The position numbers and the translations under genes are program-made. DNA of 41,929 nucleotides from an uncultured bacterium. GTDB lineage: Bacteria; Verrucomicrobiota; Verrucomicrobiia; Verrucomicrobiales; Akkermansiaceae. Positions 32,973 to 40,677 of this stretch are shown piece by piece. Where the stretch lies: contig CAMACY010000009.1 of assembly GCA_945831585.1 (NCBI GenBank), positions 1 through 41,929 of the forward strand, given 5' to 3'. The notes below the pieces were generated by a model that saw nothing but the letters and a program-made list of their open reading frames with translations, made no database searches and was not told the DNA's origin. Numbering within the stretch: the stretch's first letter is position 1; each line of letters opens with the position of its first letter.

Positions 32973-33193
32973 ACAACGACATCTCCGACAAATCCCGCGG
33001 CACCGCCCTCTGCCTTTGGTTGCTGGGCTGCATCGGTATCTGCGGCATTCACCGCATCTACCTCGGTCGCCCCATTTCCGGCATTCTGCAGCTGCTCACC
33101 GGCGGACTCTTCTTCATCTGGCAGCTCATCGACCTCATCCTTCTGCTCTGCAACGCGCTGGAGGACGGCGAAGGGCGGCGGCTCAGCTGCTAA
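32969..33193 (+). CDS. TM2-domain membrane protein
   Basis: 74 aa with two membrane helices (about 14-28 and 41-62) joined by the TM2 signature GIHRIYLGRPISGILQLLTG and ending WQLIDLILL. TM2 proteins are small membrane proteins of unknown role, sometimes linked to other proteins of the same operon. The ATG at 32969 overlaps the cca stop codon, so it is translated with that gene. It converges on miaA with 7 bp between the stops. Confidence 0.85.
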   Translation: MNNDISDKSRGTALCLWLLGCIGICGIHRIYLGRPISGILQLLTGGLFFIWQLIDLILLLCNALEDGEGRRLSC

Positions 33194-33200
33194 AGCCCAC

Positions 33201-34118
33201 TCAGCAAGCCTCGGCAATGCGCGCCGCTGCCGCTGCCGGTGAATCAGCTACCCCCATCGGCAGTGGGCGCAGCCATGCCTCGCGGCGCAGCCAGGTGCGC
33301 TGGCGCTTCGCGTAGCGCCGCGTCAGCAAGCTTAGCGCCGGAGCCAAATCGCGCCGCGACAGACGCCCCGCCAAGCAATCGCGAATCAGCCCCAGCCCCA
33401 GCGTCTTCTCCGCTGTTGCCGAAAGCGGCACGGACGCCAGCGCCGCCACCTCCTCGATGGCTCCACCGCGCAGCATTGCCCGGCAGCGCGCCGCCAGACG
33501 CGCATCGAGCTCCTCCGTCGCGCGCGTAATCACCCAACCGGGCCCGGCAGGCTCTCGCCAATTCTGCTGCCAGTGTGCCAGCGGCTTGCCGCCCGTGAGC
33601 ACAATCTCCAAATAGCGCGCCACATAGCGCGCATTGCACACATCCACCGTCGCCGCCGCCGCCGGGTCGGCCTCCTGCAGGCGGCGCAGCAGCTCCGGCA
33701 GAGGCAGGCTCGCCAGCTCCGCCCGCAGCGCCGGATCGCTCGGCGGCGCGGGCGAAATGCCGTGCGAAATAAACTTTACATATAGCCCGCTGCCGCCCGT
33801 CACAATCGGGCGCGCGCCGCGCGCCTGAATCGCCGCAATCGCCGCCGCCGCCCGACGCGCATGCGCTGCCGCATCATTATTCTCCGTGGGCTCCATGCAG
33901 TCCACCAAATGGTGCGGCACCGCCGCCCGCTCCTCCGGCGAGGGGGCGGCCGTCAGCACCCCCAGACCGCGGTACACCTGGTACGCATCTGCCGACACAA
34001 TCTCCGCCGCCCCCAGCAAGCGCGCCAGCTCCAGCGCCACCGCACTCTTGCCGCTGCCCGTCGGGCCGAGGATAAACAGCGGAGCAAGCTCCGCGCGGGA
34101 GGGCAGGGGAGTCGTCAT
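33201..34118 (-). CDS. miaA: tRNA dimethylallyltransferase MiaA
   Basis: 305 aa. It transfers a dimethylallyl group to A37 of tRNAs reading UNN codons. P-loop LGPTGSGKSAVAL (17-29), then IVSADAYQVYRGLGVLTAAP (DSxQvY-type motif with Ala-Tyr variation), PHHLVDCMEP, TGGSGLYV and YAKRQRTWLRR near the end. The usual 'DS' is DA here, a small departure. The ATG at 34118 overlaps the stop of the glycoside hydrolase gene (ATGA). It is the last gene of the purB-GH-miaA unit. A far longer upstream open frame is a shadow of the hydrolase gene. Confidence 0.93.
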   Translation of the reverse strand: MTTPLPSRAELAPLFILGPTGSGKSAVALELARLLGAAEIVSADAYQVYRGLGVLTAAPSPEERAAVPHHLVDCMEPTENNDAAAHARRAAAAIAAIQARGARPIVTGGSGLYVKFISHGISPAPPSDPALRAELASLPLPELLRRLQEADPAAAATVDVCNARYVARYLEIVLTGGKPLAHWQQNWREPAGPGWVITRATEELDARLAARCRAMLRGGAIEEVAALASVPLSATAEKTLGLGLIRDCLAGRLSRRDLAPALSLLTRRYAKRQRTWLRREAWLRPLPMGVADSPAAAAARIAEAC

Positions 34119-36295
34119 CCGTCCGTACGCGTCAGCTCCAACGCCCGCACCATGCATTGGTTGAGCTCCCCGTTGCCGTTGGTGCAGCGCGGCGTGCAGA
34201 GCAGGGCAAAGCAGTGTCGCCCCGGCGTCAGCGCCAGCTCCAGCGGCGCCGTCAGTGCATCCTCCTCCCAGCAGCCCGCCTTCGTGTGGTGCGGCAGCAC
34301 CAGCACCGCGCGGAACACACCGTCCACCCACAACTCGCGCAGCGCGCAGGTATCCCCGTCGCGCTTGCTCGCCGTCGCATTCGCATAGTGCAGCTGCAAG
34401 CGGTAATGCCCCGCCTCCTCGGGCGCCAGATGCAGCTCCTCATACTCCACCCGCGCCGTGCAAGGGCGCAGATCCAGCCAAGCCTGCCCGTGCTCCACAC
34501 GGTACTCCGCCGCCTCGCCGATGCGCTCCGGCAGCAGGTGGTGCACCACGCCCGCCGGGGCACAGCTAAAGGGACGGTTGGGGGCAGAGAGCGTCGTGCG
34601 CCCCTGCGCCTGCACACTGTAGCGGTGGTAGCAGCGGGGCGGCGAAGGCAGCGAGAAAAAGCAATCGCAAGTCGTGGCAAACGCGCGTCCGTCGCGGTAA
34701 ATGCAGTACGATTCCGCCCCCGGCACCGGGTGCCAGCGCAGCGCAGCATCGCTGGGATGATCCCACCGTACGTCGGGCAAATCCTCCGTTGCCGCCGGGG
34801 CAGGGGAAGACTCCGCGCCCTCGGCAGGCATCAGCTCAATCTCCACCTGCCAATGCCCGCAGGCATCCAGCGGAATGACGGGCGAGCCCGGCTTGCCGTT
34901 CACCATCACCGCGCCGATTTCCGTGCCGTAACCGTTGAGGTGAATATCCAGCAGCAGCCCGCGCACCCGCAGCCCGCTCAGCCAGTGGCTGCCGGCAAAG
35001 GCGCGCGGCACACAGGGCGACAGCACCACATTCTCCCCCTCGAATTGCACACCGAACAGCCCGCGGTAAAAAGCCCCCAGCATGCCGCACACACTCCAAA
35101 GCTGGCGATCGGAATTCAGCAGCGTATCCTCCGCCCGACCTGTCTCCGCGTGGAAATTCTCCTTATTCGTGCCGAAAGCCAGCGCTGCACGCAGCAGCGA
35201 AACCAGCGAAAACGCCGCCCCCTCCGTCTGCTGCAACTCCGCCTGCGCCAGCAGCACAAAAGCCTCCACAAAAGGCCAAATCGCCCGATTGTGGTACGCC
35301 TGCACCGGCTCCGCCTTGTACGGCGCAAAAACAGGTGTTCCCCAAGGCGAGCGCGGCAAATGCTCCATCAACTCCGCCGCATGCTCCCCCGCCAAGCCCG
35401 AAAGCACCGCCAGCGCAGAGGCCAGCGCATCCGAGCGCTCCTCCGGCGGCTCCCCGGGGCGGTACAGCATGTTGTAGCGGCGTGTCCCCGGATTCCAAAA
35501 ATGAGCCTCAATCGCCTCCGCCAGCACCAGCGCCTCGCGATGGCGCTGCGCCGCCTCCGCCTCGCGTCCCAGACGGCGCAGCATCTTCGCCAGCACCGAG
35601 AGACAGATGAAATACAGAATATTGGTACTCAGCGCATAAGAAGCACCGATGTCCGCCGTACTCATCCAGGCGGGATAACTCTGCTCGCGCCAATCCAAAA
35701 ACGAGGTCTCGCCCGGGCGCAACGGCGTTCCCTGCGGCAGCACCGCCGCATCCTGCGCCAGCGTTGCCGTCAGCACCTCCGCCGCATAACGCAGCCAATC
35801 CGCATCGCCCGTCACCTGCGCATAGGCATAGGCACCCATCGCCCACACCACGCGATCCGTCGACACCGGCCAGCCTCCGCCCGTCCCCGTATCCTGCACC
35901 ACCACCCCATGACGCACACGGCTCTCCAAACTGCGCCGCACGGCATCCGGAGCGGCGATATCCGCGCCCAGCGTAGCGGCATACGCCACATCGCGCGTCC
36001 ACACCGAAGCCCAATTCGCCCCCGCCGGCATCAGCCCCTCCGGCGAAATCCCCGCCGCCAATTCCTGCAGCGCCAAGCGATACGCCGCCGCCAGCACCGG
36101 AATACTGCCCGCATAGCGCGGCGCCGAGGGCAGGGGATGCTCCGCCAGCGGGAGTTCGCGCAGCACGACCTCCCCCCGGCGATACACCAGGCGACCGGGC
36201 TCGCAGGTGACCTCCGTGTCCCCCTGAACCAGGCGGTGAGACGTCAGGCGATAGCCCGCCGCCTCGGCAAGCAGCACTTCGCGGTGAGCAGCCAT
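34115..36295 (-). CDS. Glycoside hydrolase with (alpha/alpha)6 barrel
   Basis: 726 aa, no signal peptide. Residues about 70-420 show the helical-barrel pattern of GH63/MGH1-like and amylo-alpha-1,6-glucosidase-like enzymes: NWASVWTRDVAYAATLGADI, WPVSTDRVVWAMGAYAYAQV, TSFLDWREQSYPAWMSTADI, then YKAEPVQAYHNRAIWPFVEA. Acidic residues in WTRD, DWRE and the AETGRAED segment are candidates for catalysis. The C-terminal part (about 420-726) is made of beta-sandwich modules, including DAALRWHPVPGAESYCIYRD (fibronectin III-like) and a last jelly-roll-like segment. The substrate is unknown. Gap of 6 nt behind purB; 4-nt overlap with miaA. Confidence 0.75.
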   Translation of the reverse strand: MAAHREVLLAEAAGYRLTSHRLVQGDTEVTCEPGRLVYRRGEVVLRELPLAEHPLPSAPRYAGSIPVLAAAYRLALQELAAGISPEGLMPAGANWASVWTRDVAYAATLGADIAAPDAVRRSLESRVRHGVVVQDTGTGGGWPVSTDRVVWAMGAYAYAQVTGDADWLRYAAEVLTATLAQDAAVLPQGTPLRPGETSFLDWREQSYPAWMSTADIGASYALSTNILYFICLSVLAKMLRRLGREAEAAQRHREALVLAEAIEAHFWNPGTRRYNMLYRPGEPPEERSDALASALAVLSGLAGEHAAELMEHLPRSPWGTPVFAPYKAEPVQAYHNRAIWPFVEAFVLLAQAELQQTEGAAFSLVSLLRAALAFGTNKENFHAETGRAEDTLLNSDRQLWSVCGMLGAFYRGLFGVQFEGENVVLSPCVPRAFAGSHWLSGLRVRGLLLDIHLNGYGTEIGAVMVNGKPGSPVIPLDACGHWQVEIELMPAEGAESSPAPAATEDLPDVRWDHPSDAALRWHPVPGAESYCIYRDGRAFATTCDCFFSLPSPPRCYHRYSVQAQGRTTLSAPNRPFSCAPAGVVHHLLPERIGEAAEYRVEHGQAWLDLRPCTARVEYEELHLAPEEAGHYRLQLHYANATASKRDGDTCALRELWVDGVFRAVLVLPHHTKAGCWEEDALTAPLELALTPGRHCFALLCTPRCTNGNGELNQCMVRALELTRTDG

Positions 36296-36301
36296 AGCCC
36301 C

Positions 36302-37729
36302 TTACAGAATCGAGCCCGGCTGATACGCCGCTGCCTCGGGATAAGCCGCCGTCAGCTCCTCCGTCATCGCGCAGAAGGCATCCACCTGCGCCCCCGCCAT
36401 GCCCGTATCGCCCGCATTGGCATCGTAAATCTCCTGAATCTCGCTGCGGCTCAGGCGCAGGCGAGCATCCGCCCCCAGGCGGTCGAGCAGGTCGTTAGCG
36501 GAAATTCGCCCCTCGCGCAAATCATTCGACACCGCCACCGCGTGTTCCTTGATGACCTCGTGCGCCTCCTCGCGCCCAACGCCGCGCTTCACCGCCGCCA
36601 TCATGATGGTCGTCGTCATCAGGAAAGGCAGATAGCGGTTGAGCTCCGTGCGGATCACCGGCTCATACACCTGCATCTGATCCAGCACCGTGATAAAGGT
36701 CTCGAACAAACCGTCCGCCGCCAGGAAGGCATCCGGCAGCACACAGCGGCGCACCACCGAGCAGGACACATCGCCCTCGTTCCACTGATCGCCGATAATC
36801 CCGCCAATCATGCCCAGGTGCCCCTTGAGAATCGCATGGAAACCGTTGACACGCTCGCAGGAACGCGGATTCATCTTGTGCGGCATCGCGCTGGAGCCCG
36901 TCTGCCCCTTGGCGAAACCCTCCGTCACCAGCTCATGTCCCACCATCAGACGCCAAGTCTTGCAGAAGGAACTCGGCGCACAGGAAAGCCCCACCAAGCC
37001 CGAAATCACCTCGAAATCCAGCGAACGGGGGTACACCTGACCCACGTTGACCCACTTCTGCGGAATGCCCAAGTGGGCGCAAATGCGCGCCTCCAGCTCC
37101 GTCACCGTCGCCGCATTCTTGCCGAAGAGCGAGAGCTGATCCAGCTGCGTACCCACGGCTCCCTTGAGCCCGCGCACGCGGTAGCGCTCCGCCGTGCTCA
37201 GCCAAGCGTGCGTCCAGTGCAGCATCTCCTCGCCGAACATCGCCACGCGCTTGCCCATCGTCGTCGCCTGCGCGGCCACATTGTGCGTGCGCGCTGCAAA
37301 CACCAGGTCGCGCCATTGGCGGGCATGCGCCGCCATGCGGGCGAGTGTCGCCACCGCCTTGTCGCGGATAATATCCATGGAACGGCGAATCTGCAACTGC
37401 TCCACATTCTCCGTCAGGTCGCGGCTCGTCATCCCCTTGTGGATGTGTTGGCAGCCCGCCAAATCGCAAAACTCCTCGATGCGCGCCTTGACATCGTGGC
37501 GTGTGATACGCTCGCGGGCATTGATCGAATCAATGTTGACCACATGCTTCACGCGCTCGTAAGCCTCGATCGCCTCCTGAGGAATATCCAGCCCCAAATC
37601 CCGCTGCGCCTTCATGACCGCAATCCAGAACTCGCGCTCCAGAACAATGCGACCCTCGGCCGACCAAATCGCCTTCATCGCATCCGAGGCATAGCGCCCC
37701 GCCAAAACATTGGGGATAGCATTCATCAT
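36302..37729 (-). CDS. purB: Adenylosuccinate lyase
   Basis: 475 aa. It catalyses two fumarate-releasing steps, in IMP synthesis and in AMP synthesis. Fumarase/aspartase superfamily signature GSSAMPHKMNPRSCER (about 278-293), HIHKGMTSRDLTEN with a catalytic-site His, and TTMGKRVAMFGEEM. The start is one of two adjacent ATGs (37729 or 37726), matching family N-termini (MNAIPNVLAGRYAS). The extra upstream in-frame residues would cover the promoter. First gene of the leftward purB-GH-miaA unit. Confidence 0.95.
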   Translation of the reverse strand: MMNAIPNVLAGRYASDAMKAIWSAEGRIVLEREFWIAVMKAQRDLGLDIPQEAIEAYERVKHVVNIDSINARERITRHDVKARIEEFCDLAGCQHIHKGMTSRDLTENVEQLQIRRSMDIIRDKAVATLARMAAHARQWRDLVFAARTHNVAAQATTMGKRVAMFGEEMLHWTHAWLSTAERYRVRGLKGAVGTQLDQLSLFGKNAATVTELEARICAHLGIPQKWVNVGQVYPRSLDFEVISGLVGLSCAPSSFCKTWRLMVGHELVTEGFAKGQTGSSAMPHKMNPRSCERVNGFHAILKGHLGMIGGIIGDQWNEGDVSCSVVRRCVLPDAFLAADGLFETFITVLDQMQVYEPVIRTELNRYLPFLMTTTIMMAAVKRGVGREEAHEVIKEHAVAVSNDLREGRISANDLLDRLGADARLRLSRSEIQEIYDANAGDTGMAGAQVDAFCAMTEELTAAYPEAAAYQPGSIL

Positions 37730-37751
37730 CGTGGTGTGTGGTTGCGTGGGC

Positions 37752-37780
37752 AGGGTAGCACAAAAGCCCCGCGCAGACAA
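37752..37780 (-). promoter_or_regulatory. Promoter of purB
   Basis: Minus strand TTGTCT (37780-37775), 17 bp, TACCCT (37757-37752), then 22 nt to the first ATG (37729). This gene has a short leader. Confidence 0.5.
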
Positions 37781-38019
37781 GTCAAAAGAGTTGTGGTAGA
37801 ATGCGTTTGCCATGAACATGATACCGCCTCTTGAGAGGAAAGGCCGGCGCAGCTCTGCGTCAGATGGTACAGGTCATCATCGCGTTGGCCGAAGCGTCAA
37901 CTAAAGCCATTCAAACCTTTAGCGAAAACGCTTAGACCCCATTGATCTCTCCTGACCGCCTCTCCCACACCGGCGGATTTGAAACAGCCCCCGGCCGCGC
38001 GCGCTGCGTGAGTTCTGCC
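37781..38019. other. Intergenic region between purB and guaA
   Basis: About 240 bp between the divergent purB and guaA promoters. I see no RNA gene, riboswitch or conserved ORF. A 30-codon frame (ATG at 37812, stop at 37904) follows a TAGAAT box (37797-37802), but it has no -35 box and no recognisable protein features. A short repeat AGCGAAAACGCT (37920-37931) could form a small hairpin. Confidence 0.4.
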
Positions 38020-38048
38020 TTGCGCGGTGCGGCAAAAGCTGCTAGAAT
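38020..38048 (+). promoter_or_regulatory. Promoter of guaA
   Basis: TTGCGC at 38020-38025, 17 bp, TAGAAT at 38043-38048, then 12 nt to the ATG at 38061, so the leader is about 5 nt and cannot hold a Shine-Dalgarno site. Confidence 0.6.
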
Positions 38049-38060
38049 GCGCGCAGCGTT

Positions 38061-39584
38061 ATGACCCCCAAACACATTGTTGCCGTTATCGATTACGGTT
38101 CGCAGTATACGCAGCTCATCGTGCGCCGCGTCCGCGAGCTGGGCTATCTGGCCAAGCTCTATGCTCTGGAGGATTTGGATGAGATTGCCGAGCCCGGCGC
38201 CATCATTCTCTCGGGCGGCCCCCGCAGTACCTCGGAGCCCGATGCTCCCGACATCGATTTTGACTGGCTGCGGAGCTTCGGCGTACCCGTGCTGGGTGTG
38301 TGCTACGGCATGCAGCTGCTCAACAAGAAGACCGGCGGCACCGTGCGCCAGAGCAACAAGCGCGAGTACGGCCCTGCGGCGCTGATTCCCGAGGAACTCA
38401 GCGGTCTCTACGCGGGCATGTCCCCCTCTTCACAGGTGTGGATGAGCCACAGCGATACCGTGGAGAAGCTGGCGGACAACTGCCGCGTCATCGCCCGCAA
38501 CAGCGAGGGGGTTCCGGTGTCGCTGCAGTGGGGCGAGGCGATGTTCGGCATTCAGTTCCATCCCGAGGTAACGCACTCGCACGAGGGGCGCACGATCCTC
38601 AAAAACTTCCTCTCCTATGCTAAGGATTTGGCGCGCTTCGACATTGGCGATTTCAAGCGCGAGCTCATCGACGACATTCGCGCCAAGGTGGGCGAGCGCC
38701 AAGTGGTTTGCGGTGTTTCGGGCGGCGTGGACAGCACGGTGTTGGCCGTGCTGCTGCATGAGGCGGGGGTGAACGTGCGCTGCATCTTTGTCGACAACGG
38801 CTTGCTGCGCAAGGACGAGGCGCGCGAGGTGGAGAAAAACTTTGCCCGCATGGGCGTGAAGATTGAGACGGTGGACGCCGGGGCGCGCTTCCTGGCGGCG
38901 CTGGCGGGCGAGACGGCGCCGGAGAAGAAGCGCCGCATCATCGGCAATCTGTTCATCGATGTGTTCTGGGATGCCGTGGGTGACGCCGAGATGCTGGCGC
39001 AGGGCACGCTTTACCCCGATGTCATCGAGTCGGCCTCCAACGCTAAGAGCAAGGCCAGCGTGATTAAGACTCACCACAACCGCGTGGAGCGCGTGCTGGA
39101 GATGCAGCGCCAGGGCAAGGTGATTGAGCCCTTGGCCTTCCTCTTCAAGGACGAGGTGCGCGAGCTGGGCGCCAGCATGGGCATTCCGCACGACATCCTC
39201 TGGCGCCATCCTTTCCCCGGCCCCGGCTTGGCCGTGCGCTGCCCGGGCGAGGTCACGAAGGAGCGGCTGGACATCATCCGCGACTGCGATGCTATCTTTA
39301 TTGGCACCCTGCGCAAGTTCGGCTGGTACGACAAGTGCTGGCAGGCTTACGCCGGGCTCATTCCCGTCAAGACCGTGGGGGTCAAGGGCGACGAACGTTC
39401 CTACGAGTTTGCCACCAATCTGCGCGCCATCGTCTCCGAGGATGCGATGACCGCCGACTGGGTGCAGCTGCCCTACGAGCTGCTGCGCGAGGCTTCCAAC
39501 CGCATCCTCAACGAGGTCAAGGGCATCAACCGCGTGCTCTACGATGTGAGCACCAAGCCCCCGGCATCCATCGAGTGGGAATGA
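38061..39584 (+). CDS. guaA: GMP synthase (glutamine-hydrolysing)
   Basis: 507 aa. It converts XMP to GMP using glutamine and ATP, following GuaB. N-terminal glutaminase: Cys81 in GVCYGMQLL, then QFHPEVTHS with the catalytic His and Glu. ATP pyrophosphatase P-loop VCGVSGGVDSTVL (about 216). The dimerisation domain ends in KPPASIEWE, the universal GuaA C-terminus. The 3' end of guaA is a known chromosomal entry site for integrative elements; here the coding sequence is intact and foreign DNA starts right after it. Confidence 0.97.
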   Translation: MTPKHIVAVIDYGSQYTQLIVRRVRELGYLAKLYALEDLDEIAEPGAIILSGGPRSTSEPDAPDIDFDWLRSFGVPVLGVCYGMQLLNKKTGGTVRQSNKREYGPAALIPEELSGLYAGMSPSSQVWMSHSDTVEKLADNCRVIARNSEGVPVSLQWGEAMFGIQFHPEVTHSHEGRTILKNFLSYAKDLARFDIGDFKRELIDDIRAKVGERQVVCGVSGGVDSTVLAVLLHEAGVNVRCIFVDNGLLRKDEAREVEKNFARMGVKIETVDAGARFLAALAGETAPEKKRRIIGNLFIDVFWDAVGDAEMLAQGTLYPDVIESASNAKSKASVIKTHHNRVERVLEMQRQGKVIEPLAFLFKDEVRELGASMGIPHDILWRHPFPGPGLAVRCPGEVTKERLDIIRDCDAIFIGTLRKFGWYDKCWQAYAGLIPVKTVGVKGDERSYEFATNLRAIVSEDAMTADWVQLPYELLREASNRILNEVKGINRVLYDVSTKPPASIEWE

Positions 39585-39599
39585 CCGTCAAAACGGCTC

Positions 39600-39624
39600 A
39601 AACCCGCATGAATACAGGGTTTTT
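39600..39624 (+). terminator. Hairpin behind guaA
   Basis: AAACCC (39600-39605), 11-nt loop, GGGTTT (39617-39622) plus two more T residues: a short intrinsic terminator for guaA, possibly supplied by the inserted element. Confidence 0.45.
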
Positions 39625-39643
39625 GACCTGTCAATCTGCCTTG

Positions 39644-39661
39644 TGATACTGGATTGATACT
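39644..39661. repeat. TGATACT direct repeats, possible integrase arm sites
   Basis: TGATACT at 39644-39650 and 39655-39661, starts 11 bp apart (about one helical turn), in the element's end region. Placement fits integrase arm-type binding sites; the function is inferred only. Confidence 0.3.
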
Positions 39662-39702
39662 ATTCGTGTCAACCCGGTACACAAGAGAATGATTGCAAAG
39701 GG

Positions 39703-39752
39703 CAAGCAAGCCGCCCTGCTGAACGACAAATTCAGCAGGGCGGCTTTGCTTG
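39703..39752. terminator. Long hairpin terminator, end of repressor gene
   Basis: Arms at 39703-39723 and 39731-39752 pair over about 21 bp with one bulged T (core GCCGCCCTGCTGAA/TTCAGCAGGGCGGC); loop CGACAAA. It is followed on the plus side by TCCTATTTTT. It lies 2 bp beyond the repressor stop and also shields guaA from the element. Confidence 0.85.
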
Positions 39753-39754
39753 TC

Positions 39755-40312
39755 CTATTTTTCTTTTCTCCAAGGAACATAGTAGTCAAACCGTTTGCTG
39801 TCGTCACAGGTACACGGCCAGTTGATTTTCCATTCAAAGTATTCCTCCCTGGTAATTTCCCCGGCGTGAAGTTCCTGCTGACGCAAGAGCCATTCCCGCA
39901 TGAACTCATCTACCAGCCCATAGTTGAAGTATATGCCCACGGGAGGTTGAGCGGGCCAGTCGTCCGTGTCATTGTAGCGGACGGCGGTATCATCGGAGGC
40001 CCCCGTCTTGCCGGGATTGCGGACAAGCTGAAACAAGCGGATGGAGCCGGGGCTGTCCTCGTCCAGCCAGAAGAATGTCCGCATGAAGTCCTCGGCGCAG
40101 CCAGGACGGAGCGTGTAGAAGTTCTGGAAGTCTACCCGAAGCGCCTGGGCAATCTTGTCCAGCAGTTCCCTTTTCGGAACACGGTAATTCGTTTCGTACT
40201 GGGCAATACGGTTGTCCGCTCCCTTTTCCTCAAAACCGACAGCCAGCCCCAATTCCTTTTGCGTCATGCCTCGAAAAGTTCGGATTTTCTTGATTTTTTC
40301 TCCTACTGTCAT
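39755..40312 (-). CDS. XRE-family (HTH_3) repressor of the element
   Basis: 185 aa. Residues 3-60 form a Cro/C1-type helix-turn-helix: GEKIKKIRTFRGMTQKELGL, then FEEKGADNRIAQYETNYRVP and KRELLDKIAQAL. The rest (about 65-185) is a variable effector part seen in repressors of Firmicutes conjugative elements. The start at 40312 is chosen because it begins the HTH domain and has a purine-rich ribosome site (GGCGGTGG) in front; upstream in-frame residues cover the promoter. It is divergent from the xis-int operon and probably represses it through the 17-bp repeats at 40371-40454. Confidence 0.8.
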   Translation of the reverse strand: MTVGEKIKKIRTFRGMTQKELGLAVGFEEKGADNRIAQYETNYRVPKRELLDKIAQALRVDFQNFYTLRPGCAEDFMRTFFWLDEDSPGSIRLFQLVRNPGKTGASDDTAVRYNDTDDWPAQPPVGIYFNYGLVDEFMREWLLRQQELHAGEITREEYFEWKINWPCTCDDSKRFDYYVPWRKEK

Positions 40313-40334
40313 ATGTTCCACCGCCTTTGAACAT

Positions 40335-40363
40335 AGTATAGCGCAAATAAGCGAAATACGCAA
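40335..40363 (-). promoter_or_regulatory. Promoter of the repressor gene
   Basis: Minus strand TTGCGT (40363-40358), 17 bp, TATACT (40340-40335), then 22 nt to the ATG at 40312, leaving room for a ribosome site. Confidence 0.7.
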
Positions 40364-40370
40364 GAGAAAA

Positions 40371-40454
40371 ATTAACAAAATTGCGAAATTTCCTCTTGAC
40401 ATTAACAACCATGCGAATGTATAATAAGGACGTTGGCATTAACAATTTTGCGAA
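40371..40454. promoter_or_regulatory. Three 17-bp direct-repeat operators
   Basis: ATTAACAAAATTGCGAA (40371-40387), ATTAACAACCATGCGAA (40401-40417) and ATTAACAATTTTGCGAA (40438-40454): consensus ATTAACAA, four variable bases, GCGAA. The middle copy occupies the spacer of the xis promoter; the first lies near the repressor's -35 and the third between promoter and xis. Confidence 0.75.
40396..40425 (+). promoter_or_regulatory. Promoter of the xis-int operon
   Basis: TTGACA at 40396-40401, 18 bp, TATAAT at 40420-40425: both boxes are perfect consensus. The middle 17-bp operator lies between them. Confidence 0.85.
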
Positions 40455-40476
40455 TAAGAAGCGAGGAGGTGAAAAC

Positions 40477-40665
40477 ATGAGCAAGGAACTGTTTGTACGG
40501 GCCGAGGAAGTGGCCGGGGTGCTGGGTATCTCCAAACCCTACGCCTACAAGCTGGTGCGGGAGATGAACGAGGAACTGAAGCAGAAGGGTTTCCTCACCA
40601 TCCCCGGACGGGTGAGCAGGAATTACTTTGAGGAAAAGTTCTATGGACTGCGGGAAAATCAGTAA
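40477..40665 (+). CDS. Excisionase-like winged/helix-turn-helix protein
   Basis: 62 aa, basic: LFVRAEEVAGVLGISKPYAY, then KLVREMNEELKQKGF and IPGRVSRNYFEEKFYG. This is a MerR/excisionase-type DNA-binding domain typical of small proteins placed before the integrase in Firmicutes elements, where they direct excision. The ATG at 40477 has a textbook ribosome site (AGGAGGTG, 5 nt spacing), in contrast to the host genes. An upstream in-frame start (40381) would run through the promoter and operators. 12 nt separate it from int. Confidence 0.75.
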   Translation: MSKELFVRAEEVAGVLGISKPYAYKLVREMNEELKQKGFLTIPGRVSRNYFEEKFYGLRENQ

Positions 40666-40677
40666 GGAGGGAACAAA

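Noticed and set aside
34157..37834. 1225-codon open frame antisense to the glycoside hydrolase and purB genes
   Set aside because: Arg/His/Gln-rich shadow frame covering two well-recognised genes; no start signal and no motif.
37812..37904. 30-codon frame with a TAGAAT box upstream
   Set aside because: No -35 box, no recognisable peptide and no conservation evidence; kept only as a remark on the intergenic region.
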